DNA from: Rhizobium grahamii CCGE 502
GTDB taxonomy: Bacteria; Pseudomonadota; Alphaproteobacteria; Rhizobiales; Rhizobiaceae
Direction of reading: 5' to 3'
NCBI RefSeq assembly: GCF_000298315.2
Contig: NZ_AEYE02000001.1
Span: 1-64,000 of the forward strand
Length of the DNA: 64,000 bases
Part shown: positions 35,253-43,498 of the stretch, piece by piece
Position numbering within the stretch: the first letter of the stretch is position 1
How the letters are laid out: each line of letters opens with the position of its first letter
The notes under the pieces: generated by a model
Databases searched by the model: none
What the model was told of the DNA's origin: nothing
What the model saw: the letters and a program-made list of their open reading frames with translations, nothing else
Program-made: the position numbers and the translations under genes

Positions 35253-35290
35253 TTGACAACAACGGTACGGTAAAGTACCGTACCGTTGTT
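35253..35290 (+). promoter_or_regulatory. Perfect 15-base inverted repeat before the PAS kinase gene
   Basis: AACAACGGTACGGTA, AAG, TACCGTACCGTTGTT at 35258-35290 is a perfect palindrome with a 3-base spacer. A TTGACA box at 35253-35258 leads into it, so a bound repressor would block a promoter there. Its core, CGGTACGGTA-N3-TACCGTACCG, matches the site at 34539-34561, which makes the TetR protein between them the likely ligand. Confidence 0.7.
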
Positions 35291-35370
35291 TTGCAGTTGG
35301 ACCTGCTACGAAGATGGTTGGCGTTACGCGCGGTGCCCTGCAGTTCGCTTGGAACAGATTGAGAGATAGC

Positions 35371-36717
35371 ATGGATCAACCCCCATCTCGGAACCGGCCG
35401 GTCGGGCAAACGAATTTGCTCGGGGGAGAGCGGATCCTCACCGCGAACGCCGCCCTTACCGACACCGACAATTACAACGAAGGTGAGTGGATTGCACCTC
35501 AGCGGTATCGAGAGTTGAAAGCGAGTGAGGAGCGCTATCGAAGTCTCATTAACAACTTATTGCTTCCGCTGTGGCAAATCGATTCACGGGTGATGACTGA
35601 GACCTTCGCGCGCGCGAAGCAGTTCGGTGATGAATTGACGAGCAACCCTGGGACAACCTCCGAACTCTTGAAGCTTGTCAGCGAGTCGGTGGTTGTCACC
35701 GCGGTCAATGATAGCGCAGTCGCACTGTTGCGCGCTGCGAACAAGGAAGACCTTGTTGGTCCCGTTGGATATCTCTTTGCAGCAAGCCCGGACACCGTCA
35801 CGCGTATCGCATTGGCGCGCTTCACGGAACGTCCTAGCCACATCGAAGAAATGAAACTCCGCGCCTTCGACGGTCAGGTTCTTGATGTCCTTCTCTTCGT
35901 GACATTTCCTCAAACCCGTGAATGCCCGGACCTTGCGCTGCTGATGATGGTAGATGTCACCGTGCAACGGAGAACCGAACAAGAACTTCGTAGGGTCCAG
36001 GCGGATTTTGCGCATGCGTCGCGCGTATCGGCGCTTGGCGAACTTGTGGCCACGATCGCGCATGAAGTGCGCCAACCTCTGTCAGTGATCGCAACTGACG
36101 CGGACACAGGAACTAGATGGCTGGATCGGGAGGAACCGAACCCTTCGAAGGTGAAGGCGTTGATGACGCGGATCATGGAAAATGCTCACCGTGCCAATCA
36201 AGTGATTAGCCGGGTTCAAGATATGACCGTCAAGCGCGATCCAGTGCGAAGGCCGGTCGATATCAACGCCATGGTGCAAGAGGCTTCGACCTTTGTGTCG
36301 ATCGAAGCGCGCGCCCAAGCCGTCAACATTTCATCCCGGCTGCAGCAAGGGCTTCCGAACGTCTTGGGCGACCGAATTCAGCTTCAGCAAGTGATCGTGA
36401 ACCTGCTGCTGAACGGTATTCAGGCCATCTCGCATGCCGGGACCGACCGGCGACAAATCGTTGTTGAGACATCGTATGGTTTGGATGGAGTGATAATGCT
36501 GAGTGTGGAAGACACAGGTGGTGGCATAGCTTCCGACCATCTAAGCCGGATCTTCGACGGATTCTTCTCGACGAAGGCGGACGGCGTTGGGATCGGCCTA
36601 GCCATATGTCGTTTCATCGTGGCAGATCACGAAGGAGCGATCAGCGTCGAAAATGAAGAGGGCGTAGGCGCACGGTTTTTGGTCACGCTTCCTGCCATAT
36701 CCGACGGAGAGGTTTAG
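35371..36717 (+). CDS. PAS-domain sensor histidine kinase
   Basis: A soluble histidine kinase of about 448 residues. The start is uncertain: ATG at 35371, with GAGAGAT ahead, or ATG at 35314. A PAS-like sensor covers about residues 50-200 and begins EERYRSLINNLLLPLWQID, close in pattern to the last sensor unit of the MASE1 kinase (YTPIPLWRVNTSRLDELL). H231 in TIAHEVRQPLS is the phospho-acceptor; the ATPase domain has NLLLNGIQAI, VEDTGGGI and GVGIGLAICRF. There are no membrane segments, so it senses a cytoplasmic signal. It lies under the palindrome at 35258-35290, and no cognate regulator is adjacent. Confidence 0.88.
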   Translation: MDQPPSRNRPVGQTNLLGGERILTANAALTDTDNYNEGEWIAPQRYRELKASEERYRSLINNLLLPLWQIDSRVMTETFARAKQFGDELTSNPGTTSELLKLVSESVVVTAVNDSAVALLRAANKEDLVGPVGYLFAASPDTVTRIALARFTERPSHIEEMKLRAFDGQVLDVLLFVTFPQTRECPDLALLMMVDVTVQRRTEQELRRVQADFAHASRVSALGELVATIAHEVRQPLSVIATDADTGTRWLDREEPNPSKVKALMTRIMENAHRANQVISRVQDMTVKRDPVRRPVDINAMVQEASTFVSIEARAQAVNISSRLQQGLPNVLGDRIQLQQVIVNLLLNGIQAISHAGTDRRQIVVETSYGLDGVIMLSVEDTGGGIASDHLSRIFDGFFSTKADGVGIGLAICRFIVADHEGAISVENEEGVGARFLVTLPAISDGEV

Positions 36718-36816
36718 AACGAGGGTGGCAAGGTTGCGGACAGACGTGCACTGGCGCCGACTCAGACAAGGGGCAATCGATGAAAACGCAAATTGCATTC
36801 ACTTGAGGAAAGACGC

Positions 36817-37572
36817 ATGAGCATTCAACTCTTCAGCTTGAAGGGCAAGCGGGCCCTCGTCACCGGCTCCTCGCAGGGCATCGGCTATGCCCTGGCCGAG
36901 GGCCTTGCAGGCGCCGGCGCAGAGATCGTCCTCAATGGCCGCGACGAGGCGAAGCTGCAGGCGGCGGCCCAAAGCCTCGGCGTCAAGCACACGCTTGCCT
37001 TCGACGCTACGGATCACGAGGCCGTGCGCAACGCCGTCGATGGCTTCGAGGCGGAAATCGGCGCCATTGACATCCTCGTCAACAATGCTGGCATGCAGCA
37101 CCGCGCGCCATTGGAGGACTTTCCGGCAGATGCCTTCGAGCGGTTGCTGAAGACCAACATCTCCACGGTTTTCAATGTCAGCCAGGCGGCCGCGCGTCAC
37201 ATGATCAAACGCGGCGCAGGGAAGATCGTCAATGTCGCCAGCGTCCAGACCGCGCTTGCTCGCCCCGGCATCGCGCCCTATACGGCGACCAAAGGCGCGG
37301 TCGGCAACCTGACCAAAGGCATGGCGACCGACTGGGCGAAATACGGTCTGCAATGCAATGCGATCGCCCCTGGTTATTTCGACACGCCGCTAAACGCCGC
37401 TCTCGTCGCCGATCCGGCCTTCTCAGCCTGGTTGGAAAAACGCACACCGGCTGGCCGCTGGGGCAAAGTCGAAGAGCTTGTTGGCGCCTGCATCTTCCTT
37501 TCCTCCGACGCTTCCTCTTTCGTGAACGGACATGTGCTCTACGTCGACGGCGGCATCACGGCTTCGCTCTGA
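36817..37572 (+). CDS. SDR-family gluconate 5-dehydrogenase-like oxidoreductase
   Basis: The ATG at 36817 follows GAGGAAAG. The 251-residue short-chain dehydrogenase has the cofactor motif TGSSQGIG at 16-23, NNAGMQHR, the catalytic serine region VASVQ, and the YxxxK pair in YTATKGA. The ending APGYFDTPLNAAL and RTPAGRWGKVEELVGACIFL closely follow E. coli IdnO, which reduces 5-keto-gluconate with NADPH. No other gluconate genes are near, so the substrate may be another sugar acid. It runs convergent to the amidohydrolase gene, with a shared terminator between them. Confidence 0.9.
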   Translation: MSIQLFSLKGKRALVTGSSQGIGYALAEGLAGAGAEIVLNGRDEAKLQAAAQSLGVKHTLAFDATDHEAVRNAVDGFEAEIGAIDILVNNAGMQHRAPLEDFPADAFERLLKTNISTVFNVSQAAARHMIKRGAGKIVNVASVQTALARPGIAPYTATKGAVGNLTKGMATDWAKYGLQCNAIAPGYFDTPLNAALVADPAFSAWLEKRTPAGRWGKVEELVGACIFLSSDASSFVNGHVLYVDGGITASL

Positions 37573-37711
37573 GGCATCCCGGCGCATTGCGGCAAGGGGC
37601 GCGCGCGGTCGGGAAAATCGGCCGTGGGTGCAGCGCTAGCCGCTCGCCCAACCAGTTATTCCAAGGATCAGAAACTGCCCGGAACGCGATCGTGCCGCCG
37701 CGATGGGGAAT

Positions 37712-37731
37712 AGGCCGCTTTTCGGCGGCCT
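37712..37731. terminator. Bidirectional terminator candidate
   Basis: AGGCCGC, loop TTTTCG, GCGGCCT: a perfect 7-base stem, with CTTTT runs on its right side and in the loop. It lies between the convergent SDR (plus) and amidohydrolase (minus) genes, 8 bases past the end of the latter. Confidence 0.65.
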
Positions 37732-37738
37732 TCCGCTT

Positions 37739-39139
37739 TTACGAGGAGGCCTTGCTGATTCCTCCAGAAACGAGGCGGCCCTTGTAGAAGGTGGCGCTGC
37801 GGGCGGGCATGCGGGCGACGGCTTCGGCCGAGCAGCTCGCGGTCGTCAGCGTAAAACCCGCATCGTCGCCGGGTTTCGGCCAGGCGCGATTGCCGTCATT
37901 GTCGAGTGGCAGGACGCCGCCGGTGGAAATGGCGAGCGAGCGGGACAGGTGGTACTCGTCGGAGCCGCGGTAGAGTTGGGCGTAGAGATTGGCCTTCTCC
38001 AGCATGTCGCCGCTGCCGAAGGGCGACCAATGGTCGATGACGCTGTCGGTGCCGGTCATCACGAAGACGCCTGCCTTGCTGAGCTGTGGTAGTGGCATCA
38101 TCAGCCCGCCGATCGGTACGGTCGATGCGATCGTCATGCCGTTTGCGGCAAGCCGCGCCGCCGTCTCTTCGAGGACTTCAGGGCCGAGTGTCGTCAACGC
38201 GAAGGCGTGGCTGATCGTCACCTTGTCCTTGAGTGCTGGGTTCTTCTCCACCGTGTCGATCATGTAGTTGATCGCGGCAACGCCGGCCGGACTTGTCTCA
38301 TGCAGGTGAATGTCCACGCCCTTGCCGGTGTCGAGCGCGATCTGGAACATTGCGTCGAGCGATTTTTCCATGGCGCCGTCGACATTTGTTGGGTCGAGGC
38401 CACCCACATATTCGACGCCCATCTGCATGGCTTCACGCATCAGGCCATCGACCTTCGAGTGCAGCAGACCGTGCTGTGGGAAGGCGACGATCTCGCAGAT
38501 GAAGTCGTCTTGGTGTTTCTCCAGCGCAAGCTTCAGGTGCTCCAGGCTTTTCAGGCCGCTCACCGGATCGATGTTGCAATGGCTGCGGGCAATCGTGCTG
38601 CCCTTGGACTGCAGGAGCGCGATCAGGCCTTCGGCGCGCTGGACCGAGGTCGGCAGCAATTTCGGCAGCAGCTTTTCCTCGAGTGCGATCATATCCATGA
38701 TCGTCTTGCCCTGGCGTGGCCGCGGCGCCTGCCACGCGCCACCGTAAAATGTCTTGTCGAGGTGGATGTGCATGTCGCGTATGGTCGGCAGGGCGAGTTG
38801 ACCGCCTGCCTCGTAGGTCGGCAGGCCCGCCGGTAGCGTGGCTCCGGCGGCATGCAGCGCGGCGACCTTGCCGTCTTTGACTTCCAGTGTGTATAGCGCG
38901 GTGCGGGTGGCGACGATGACATCGCCATCCCTCTCGAAACCCTCTTCAAGGCGGACGTTGCCGAGCAGATAGTGGCTGTCTTTCACTGTCGTTACCGTGG
39001 CGCTCTCAGCGCAATTCGTGGTCTCGGCTGCGGCCTCGCGGCTCATGCCGCCCGTCAGCCCTGTGACTGCCGCGACTGTCGTCAATTGACCGGTGCGGCT
39101 TAGGAAGGCCCTGCGGCTCTGCGATACAGCGTGTTGCAC
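37739..39139 (-). CDS. Tat-exported amidohydrolase (cytosine deaminase-like)
   Basis: The best start is the GTG at 39139 after GAGGAGA, giving 466 residues; an ATG at 39163 is the alternative. The N-terminus carries a twin-arginine signal (SQSRRAFLSRTGQLTTVAAV, then a hydrophobic stretch and AAAET), so the enzyme should be exported folded. The mature part is a metal-dependent (beta/alpha)8 amidohydrolase: HIHLDKT with H124 and H126, ARSHCNIDP, DIHLHETSPAG, and MTGTDSVIDHWSPFGSGDM with the catalytic aspartate. The last motif is typical of cytosine deaminase/N-isopropylammelide types. The family normally works in the cytoplasm. It follows the LysR gene by 107 bases on the same strand. Confidence 0.88.
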   Translation of the reverse strand: MQHAVSQSRRAFLSRTGQLTTVAAVTGLTGGMSREAAAETTNCAESATVTTVKDSHYLLGNVRLEEGFERDGDVIVATRTALYTLEVKDGKVAALHAAGATLPAGLPTYEAGGQLALPTIRDMHIHLDKTFYGGAWQAPRPRQGKTIMDMIALEEKLLPKLLPTSVQRAEGLIALLQSKGSTIARSHCNIDPVSGLKSLEHLKLALEKHQDDFICEIVAFPQHGLLHSKVDGLMREAMQMGVEYVGGLDPTNVDGAMEKSLDAMFQIALDTGKGVDIHLHETSPAGVAAINYMIDTVEKNPALKDKVTISHAFALTTLGPEVLEETAARLAANGMTIASTVPIGGLMMPLPQLSKAGVFVMTGTDSVIDHWSPFGSGDMLEKANLYAQLYRGSDEYHLSRSLAISTGGVLPLDNDGNRAWPKPGDDAGFTLTTASCSAEAVARMPARSATFYKGRLVSGGISKASS

Positions 39140-39246
39140 TATCGTCTCCTCATCGTCGTGCATGGAAGGATGACGTATTTTAGGAAATGTCCCCGTTGCA
39201 TGGCAGCGAAATTTGAAAATGCTGGCTATTCGATTTGCCAATGACG

Positions 39247-40104
39247 TCAGCGTGTCAGACCGCAGAAAGCAATGAGCCGATCAGCGAGGTCGAGCGCCAA
39301 GGGGGAAGCGTTGTCCCGGTAGAACAGAGCAAGTTCGAAGTCCTCGACCGGTGGCAAATGCTCGGCGGTACCGAGCACACGATGCGCCGGCAACCGGCAG
39401 CTTGCCGGTAGCAGGCTAACGCCGAGACCGGCGGCAGACGCGGCCGCAAGGGCTGCGAGGCCCCCGCCGCTATAGCTGACGCGCCAGCGAACGCCGAGGC
39501 TGTCCAGCGTCTGGCACAGTTCCTCGCGGTAGAGCCCGCTAACGGGAAAGACGGCAATCGGAACCGGCGATTGGTCGATAGCTGGATGCTTCTGGCTGTC
39601 GAGCCAGAGCAGTGGTTCGGCCCGTGCGGCGCGCGGCAGGTGTACCCGTCGCTGCTTGACCAGCACGAGGTCGAGTTCCTCTTGAAGGTAGGCGCGGTGC
39701 AGGTCGCGGCTGAGGCCGCTGGTGACGTCGAGTCGGAGATTCGGATGCTCGCGCTTGAAGGCTGCAAGCAACTCGACCGTCGGCACGGTGAAATCCTCAG
39801 GCATGCCAAGCCGCAGAACGCCGTCTCGCCACGGTCCGGTCAGCGCATCGTGCGCCTCCTCGTTGATCGCAATAATGCGTCGCGCATAGCTCAGAAGCTT
39901 GATGCCCTCTTCGGTTAGCCGCACCTCATGGGAGGTTCGCTCGAAGAGCGCCTTGCCTAGAAGTTCCTCCAGGCGGCGCACCTGTTGACTGACGGTGGAC
40001 TGCGATAGCGACACCCGGTCGGCCGCGCGTGTAAAACTGGTGGTCTCGCTCACGGCCACGAAGCTGATCAGAAGCTGCGGGCTGAACATGGGATAGCGAT
40101 TCAT
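39247..40104 (-). CDS. LysR-family transcriptional regulator
   Basis: The ATG at 40104 gives 285 residues, a normal LysR length; the frame extends to 40239 without a likely start. The winged helix reads LLISFVAVSETTSFTRAADR, VSLSQSTVSQQVRRLEELLG, followed by LFERTSHEVRLTEEG. The rest is a periplasmic-binding-like effector domain (LRLGMPEDFTVPTVELLAAF, GGLAALAAASAAGLGVSLLP). It lies just upstream of the amidohydrolase gene on the same strand and downstream of the RND gene. It may control the amidohydrolase in cis. The effector is unknown. Confidence 0.92.
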   Translation of the reverse strand: MNRYPMFSPQLLISFVAVSETTSFTRAADRVSLSQSTVSQQVRRLEELLGKALFERTSHEVRLTEEGIKLLSYARRIIAINEEAHDALTGPWRDGVLRLGMPEDFTVPTVELLAAFKREHPNLRLDVTSGLSRDLHRAYLQEELDLVLVKQRRVHLPRAARAEPLLWLDSQKHPAIDQSPVPIAVFPVSGLYREELCQTLDSLGVRWRVSYSGGGLAALAAASAAGLGVSLLPASCRLPAHRVLGTAEHLPPVEDFELALFYRDNASPLALDLADRLIAFCGLTR

Positions 40105-40241
40105 AATTCCGCCGTCGCGCGTTGGACCATTATCACTTCTAACCGGACGCGAAGGACTCCACAATCTTCGCATATTCGAAGGCGTAGGCAGGCAAATGAA
40201 GCGTCCGAACCGCAATTGGGCACGGACGCTTTCCATCACAG

Positions 40242-43200
40242 TTACTTCAATCTGTCGGCCAACTTCTCGATGGCTCTGACGGCGCAGGCTTCATCGAGGT
40301 TGCCGCCCGGTGCACCGCCGACGCCGATCGCGCCGACCGTGTCCTTCCCGACCTTAACCGGCAGTTGAGTCGGAGCGCGGAGAGAAGGTTTTGGTGACCA
40401 AATGCCGGTGATCATGGCGCCTATCTTCTGTACTTGCAGATAGAGCGCCGGCACGAAGACGAGCGACAACGCGGTTGAGGCAACCAGCCCGCCGATGACG
40501 AAGATCGCCATGGGAGCGCGGAATGCGCCGCCATCGCCAGTTCCGAAGGCGACAGGCATCATGCCGGCAACCATGGCAACAGTGGTCATGACAATTGGCC
40601 GGAGTCGTCGCTCGGCAGCCAACACAACGGCCTCGCGCGGGTCCTCGCCCGCCTCGATCATTCGACTGGCCAGATCGACGATCAGAATGGCGTTTTTAGC
40701 GACGATGCCCATGAGCATAAGAGCTCCGATCAGAACCGGCATGGTTACGCCATGGCCAGTCGCGGCGAGCGCGATGAGCCCACCGGACAGCGCCAGCGGG
40801 AGCGACAGAAGGATTGTCAGCGGTTGAAACGGACTACCGAAGAGAACAAAGAGAATGACAAAAACGCAGGTCGAGCCGAGAATGCTCGCGTCAACAAAGC
40901 TCGCAAAAAAATCTTCCATCGAGCGCGTTTCCCCGGCCGTTTGCAGGCTTACGCCGGCCGGTAATGGATGTTGTTCAATCAGTGACTTCACGTGCGCGAG
41001 CGCCGTCCCCGGCGAGGCGCCCGCGGCAAGGTCGGCGTTGAGTTCGATCCGGCGCAAGCCATCCTCACGCAGGATCTGGCCTGGTCCATAAGCTGTCGCG
41101 ATGCGTGCAACTGCGCCCAAGGGGATCACCTTCCTGTTTCCTGTTCGCAGGGGAATGGTCCCGACCAGCGACAGATCATCGGCCGATTTCGCGGCCTCAA
41201 CCCGAACGGGGACGCTCCGGCCATCGATCTTGATGGAGCCGAGTTCCCGATCCCTGTCGCCCATCGTTGCAATGCGCACTGCATTCGACAGCGAATGCAG
41301 GTCGACACCCAAAGAGGCGGCAAGATCAAGGTCCGGGATGATTTGAAGCTCCGGCCTGTGCGCAGCGCCGAAGGGTGAGACATGAGCGATTGAAGGGATG
41401 GCTGCCATTGAGGACGCTAGCCAATCGGATGTGCGTTCCAGTGCAGCCGCGTCCTCTGACAGCAACGAGACGGAAAACTGCCGCCCGCCGGTGAGCCCAA
41501 GTTGATTGACCCTGATGTCGGCGACCGATGTTAGTTTCCGGGCTATATCGTAGGCAATGACTTGTCGCGTTTGCGCGCGATCCGCAGGGTCGGTGAGTTC
41601 AATCTGGATGGAGAAGGCCTGTCGGGTGGCGACGCGGCCAGTGGAGGCTGATCTGTAAGCGTAAGCATGCACCACATTTTCATCAGCGGCGAGCAACCTG
41701 GTCACTTCGGTTGATTTCTCCCGCATGGAGGCGTTGCTCGTGCCGCCCGCCATCTCGACCGTAAATCGCAGTTGTGTCCCGTCCTCTTCCGGAATGAAGC
41801 CCCATGTCAGGCCGGGCAGGACGAAAAAGGCAGCCCATGCGAGGGAAGCGATGCCGAGACCAATCGTGATGAAGGACACGTCAAGCGTCATAGTGCGGCG
41901 AGGCAGGCCCGCTCGAGATCGTCCAAGTGGAACGCGGTGGCAGCCGGTCGCAAATCTCAACAGTCGGGAATAGCCGCTGGCAGGCAAGGCGGAGTTGCGC
42001 GGATCGGGCGCCCTCGGCCGGAGCATTCTTGACGCGAGAAGCGGCGTCATGAGACGGGCAACGAGGAGAGAGGCCACCGTTGCCGCTGCGACCGTCATGC
42101 CGAACTCGCGAAAATATTGACCGGGCATGCCGCCGATCATGGCAAGCGGCGCAAAGACGGCAACGATCGTCAATGAGATTGCAATGACGGAGCTGCCGAT
42201 TTCGTCCGTTGCATCGATGACCGCCTGGAGCGGCGTCTTTCCCATTTCCAGATGCCGGGCCGTGTTCTCGATTTCGACGATGGTGTCATCGACAAGCAGA
42301 CCGATCGCCAGCGTCAATCCGAGCAGTGAGACGAGGTTCAAGGAGAAGCCGAGCGCCTCCATCACGAAGAATGTTGGGATCACGGCAAGTGGCAGGCTGA
42401 TTGCGGCGATCATGACCGAACGCCAATCTCTCAGGAAGAGAAACAGCACCGCAATCGTGCAGACCGCGCCTTCGATCATGCCACTCACAGTGCTTGCAAC
42501 ATTGTTGCGGGTGTAGCTGGCATTCTCGTCCAGTAAGGTGAACTGCAGGCGGGTGTCTTCAGCGGCGAAATCGTCAATCGCCGCGCGGATGCGCGCGAAT
42601 GTCTCGACCTCGTTTGCGCCTTTTTCCGTGAAGAAGGAGAGAGCCAGGATGGGTTCCCCGTTTAATTGGGCGAAGCCGTTGGCCTCGGCCCAGCCATCTT
42701 CGATCCGGGCGATATCCGAAAGCCTCAGAATGGAACCGTTGGGATCCGGCAATACGACGTTGGCGAGTGTGGCAACGGCCGAAGGCGCCGATACCGTTCT
42801 GATTGGTCGATCGATGTCATTGGCGGACGCGATACCCGCGGGGGAATTGGTGATCGCGGTGCGAAGCGCGGCGCCTATGGCACCAGCGGACAGCCCGCGT
42901 GCGAGCACCTCGTCAGGGTCGAGCCAGACCCGAACCTCACGGTCGTCACCGCCTCTAAGGGCGACCTTTCCAACGCCCCGAATTCGCTCGAACCGGCGCA
43001 GGACATCATCGTTAAGCAAGCGGCTGAGCGCCTGGAGAGACATTGTGTTCGACTGCACGGCGAAGGTCGCTATGGCGATCTCCCGCAAATTCGATATCTC
43101 GATCGCCGGTTCTTCGACTGCCGCCGGAAGGTCGCCTCGCATCGAACGGACAGCGCGATCGGTACGCTCGAGCGCCAACTGTGGGTCAATGCCGCTATCG

Positions 43201-43490
43201 AACTCCACGTTGAAGGTTACAGCGCCATCCTCGATCGTGGTATCAAGGCGACGGATCCCTTGAAGCCTGAGCAAGGCGTCTTCGGATTTCTGCGCAACGT
43301 CATATTCGAGATCGCTGACCGAGGCCGCTTGCTGCCGAAGCACGACCTTGACGATTGGAGATTCCATTTCGGGAAAACGGTTGATCGGCAACGCATGCAG
43401 CGACAGAAGGCCCATCACGACCAGAAGAACGAAAATCGCAATGCTGTAGGCGGGCCTTTCGATCGACCAGCGGGAAAGGTTGAACGACAT
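40242..43490 (-). CDS. RND-family efflux pump (HAE1/AcrB type) with HbpS-like tail
   Basis: The ATG at 43490 follows GTGAGG and gives 1082 residues, some 40 more than usual. Twelve membrane segments and two large periplasmic domains are visible. The proton-relay pair D401/D402 lies in GLLVDDTIVEIENTARHL. A second-half copy reads LMGIVAKNAILIVDLASRMIE. The pump normally ends soon after VFVPALYLQVQKI. Here it continues with TQLPVKVGKDTVGAIGVGG, APGGNLDEACAVRAIEKLAD, a match to the C-terminal part of HbpS/GlcG proteins. It is the last gene of the hemA-adaptor-pump operon. Substrates of the group are usually lipophilic compounds. Confidence 0.92.
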   Translation of the reverse strand: MSFNLSRWSIERPAYSIAIFVLLVVMGLLSLHALPINRFPEMESPIVKVVLRQQAASVSDLEYDVAQKSEDALLRLQGIRRLDTTIEDGAVTFNVEFDSGIDPQLALERTDRAVRSMRGDLPAAVEEPAIEISNLREIAIATFAVQSNTMSLQALSRLLNDDVLRRFERIRGVGKVALRGGDDREVRVWLDPDEVLARGLSAGAIGAALRTAITNSPAGIASANDIDRPIRTVSAPSAVATLANVVLPDPNGSILRLSDIARIEDGWAEANGFAQLNGEPILALSFFTEKGANEVETFARIRAAIDDFAAEDTRLQFTLLDENASYTRNNVASTVSGMIEGAVCTIAVLFLFLRDWRSVMIAAISLPLAVIPTFFVMEALGFSLNLVSLLGLTLAIGLLVDDTIVEIENTARHLEMGKTPLQAVIDATDEIGSSVIAISLTIVAVFAPLAMIGGMPGQYFREFGMTVAAATVASLLVARLMTPLLASRMLRPRAPDPRNSALPASGYSRLLRFATGCHRVPLGRSRAGLPRRTMTLDVSFITIGLGIASLAWAAFFVLPGLTWGFIPEEDGTQLRFTVEMAGGTSNASMREKSTEVTRLLAADENVVHAYAYRSASTGRVATRQAFSIQIELTDPADRAQTRQVIAYDIARKLTSVADIRVNQLGLTGGRQFSVSLLSEDAAALERTSDWLASSMAAIPSIAHVSPFGAAHRPELQIIPDLDLAASLGVDLHSLSNAVRIATMGDRDRELGSIKIDGRSVPVRVEAAKSADDLSLVGTIPLRTGNRKVIPLGAVARIATAYGPGQILREDGLRRIELNADLAAGASPGTALAHVKSLIEQHPLPAGVSLQTAGETRSMEDFFASFVDASILGSTCVFVILFVLFGSPFQPLTILLSLPLALSGGLIALAATGHGVTMPVLIGALMLMGIVAKNAILIVDLASRMIEAGEDPREAVVLAAERRLRPIVMTTVAMVAGMMPVAFGTGDGGAFRAPMAIFVIGGLVASTALSLVFVPALYLQVQKIGAMITGIWSPKPSLRAPTQLPVKVGKDTVGAIGVGGAPGGNLDEACAVRAIEKLADRLK

Positions 43491-43498
43491 GAGCAACC

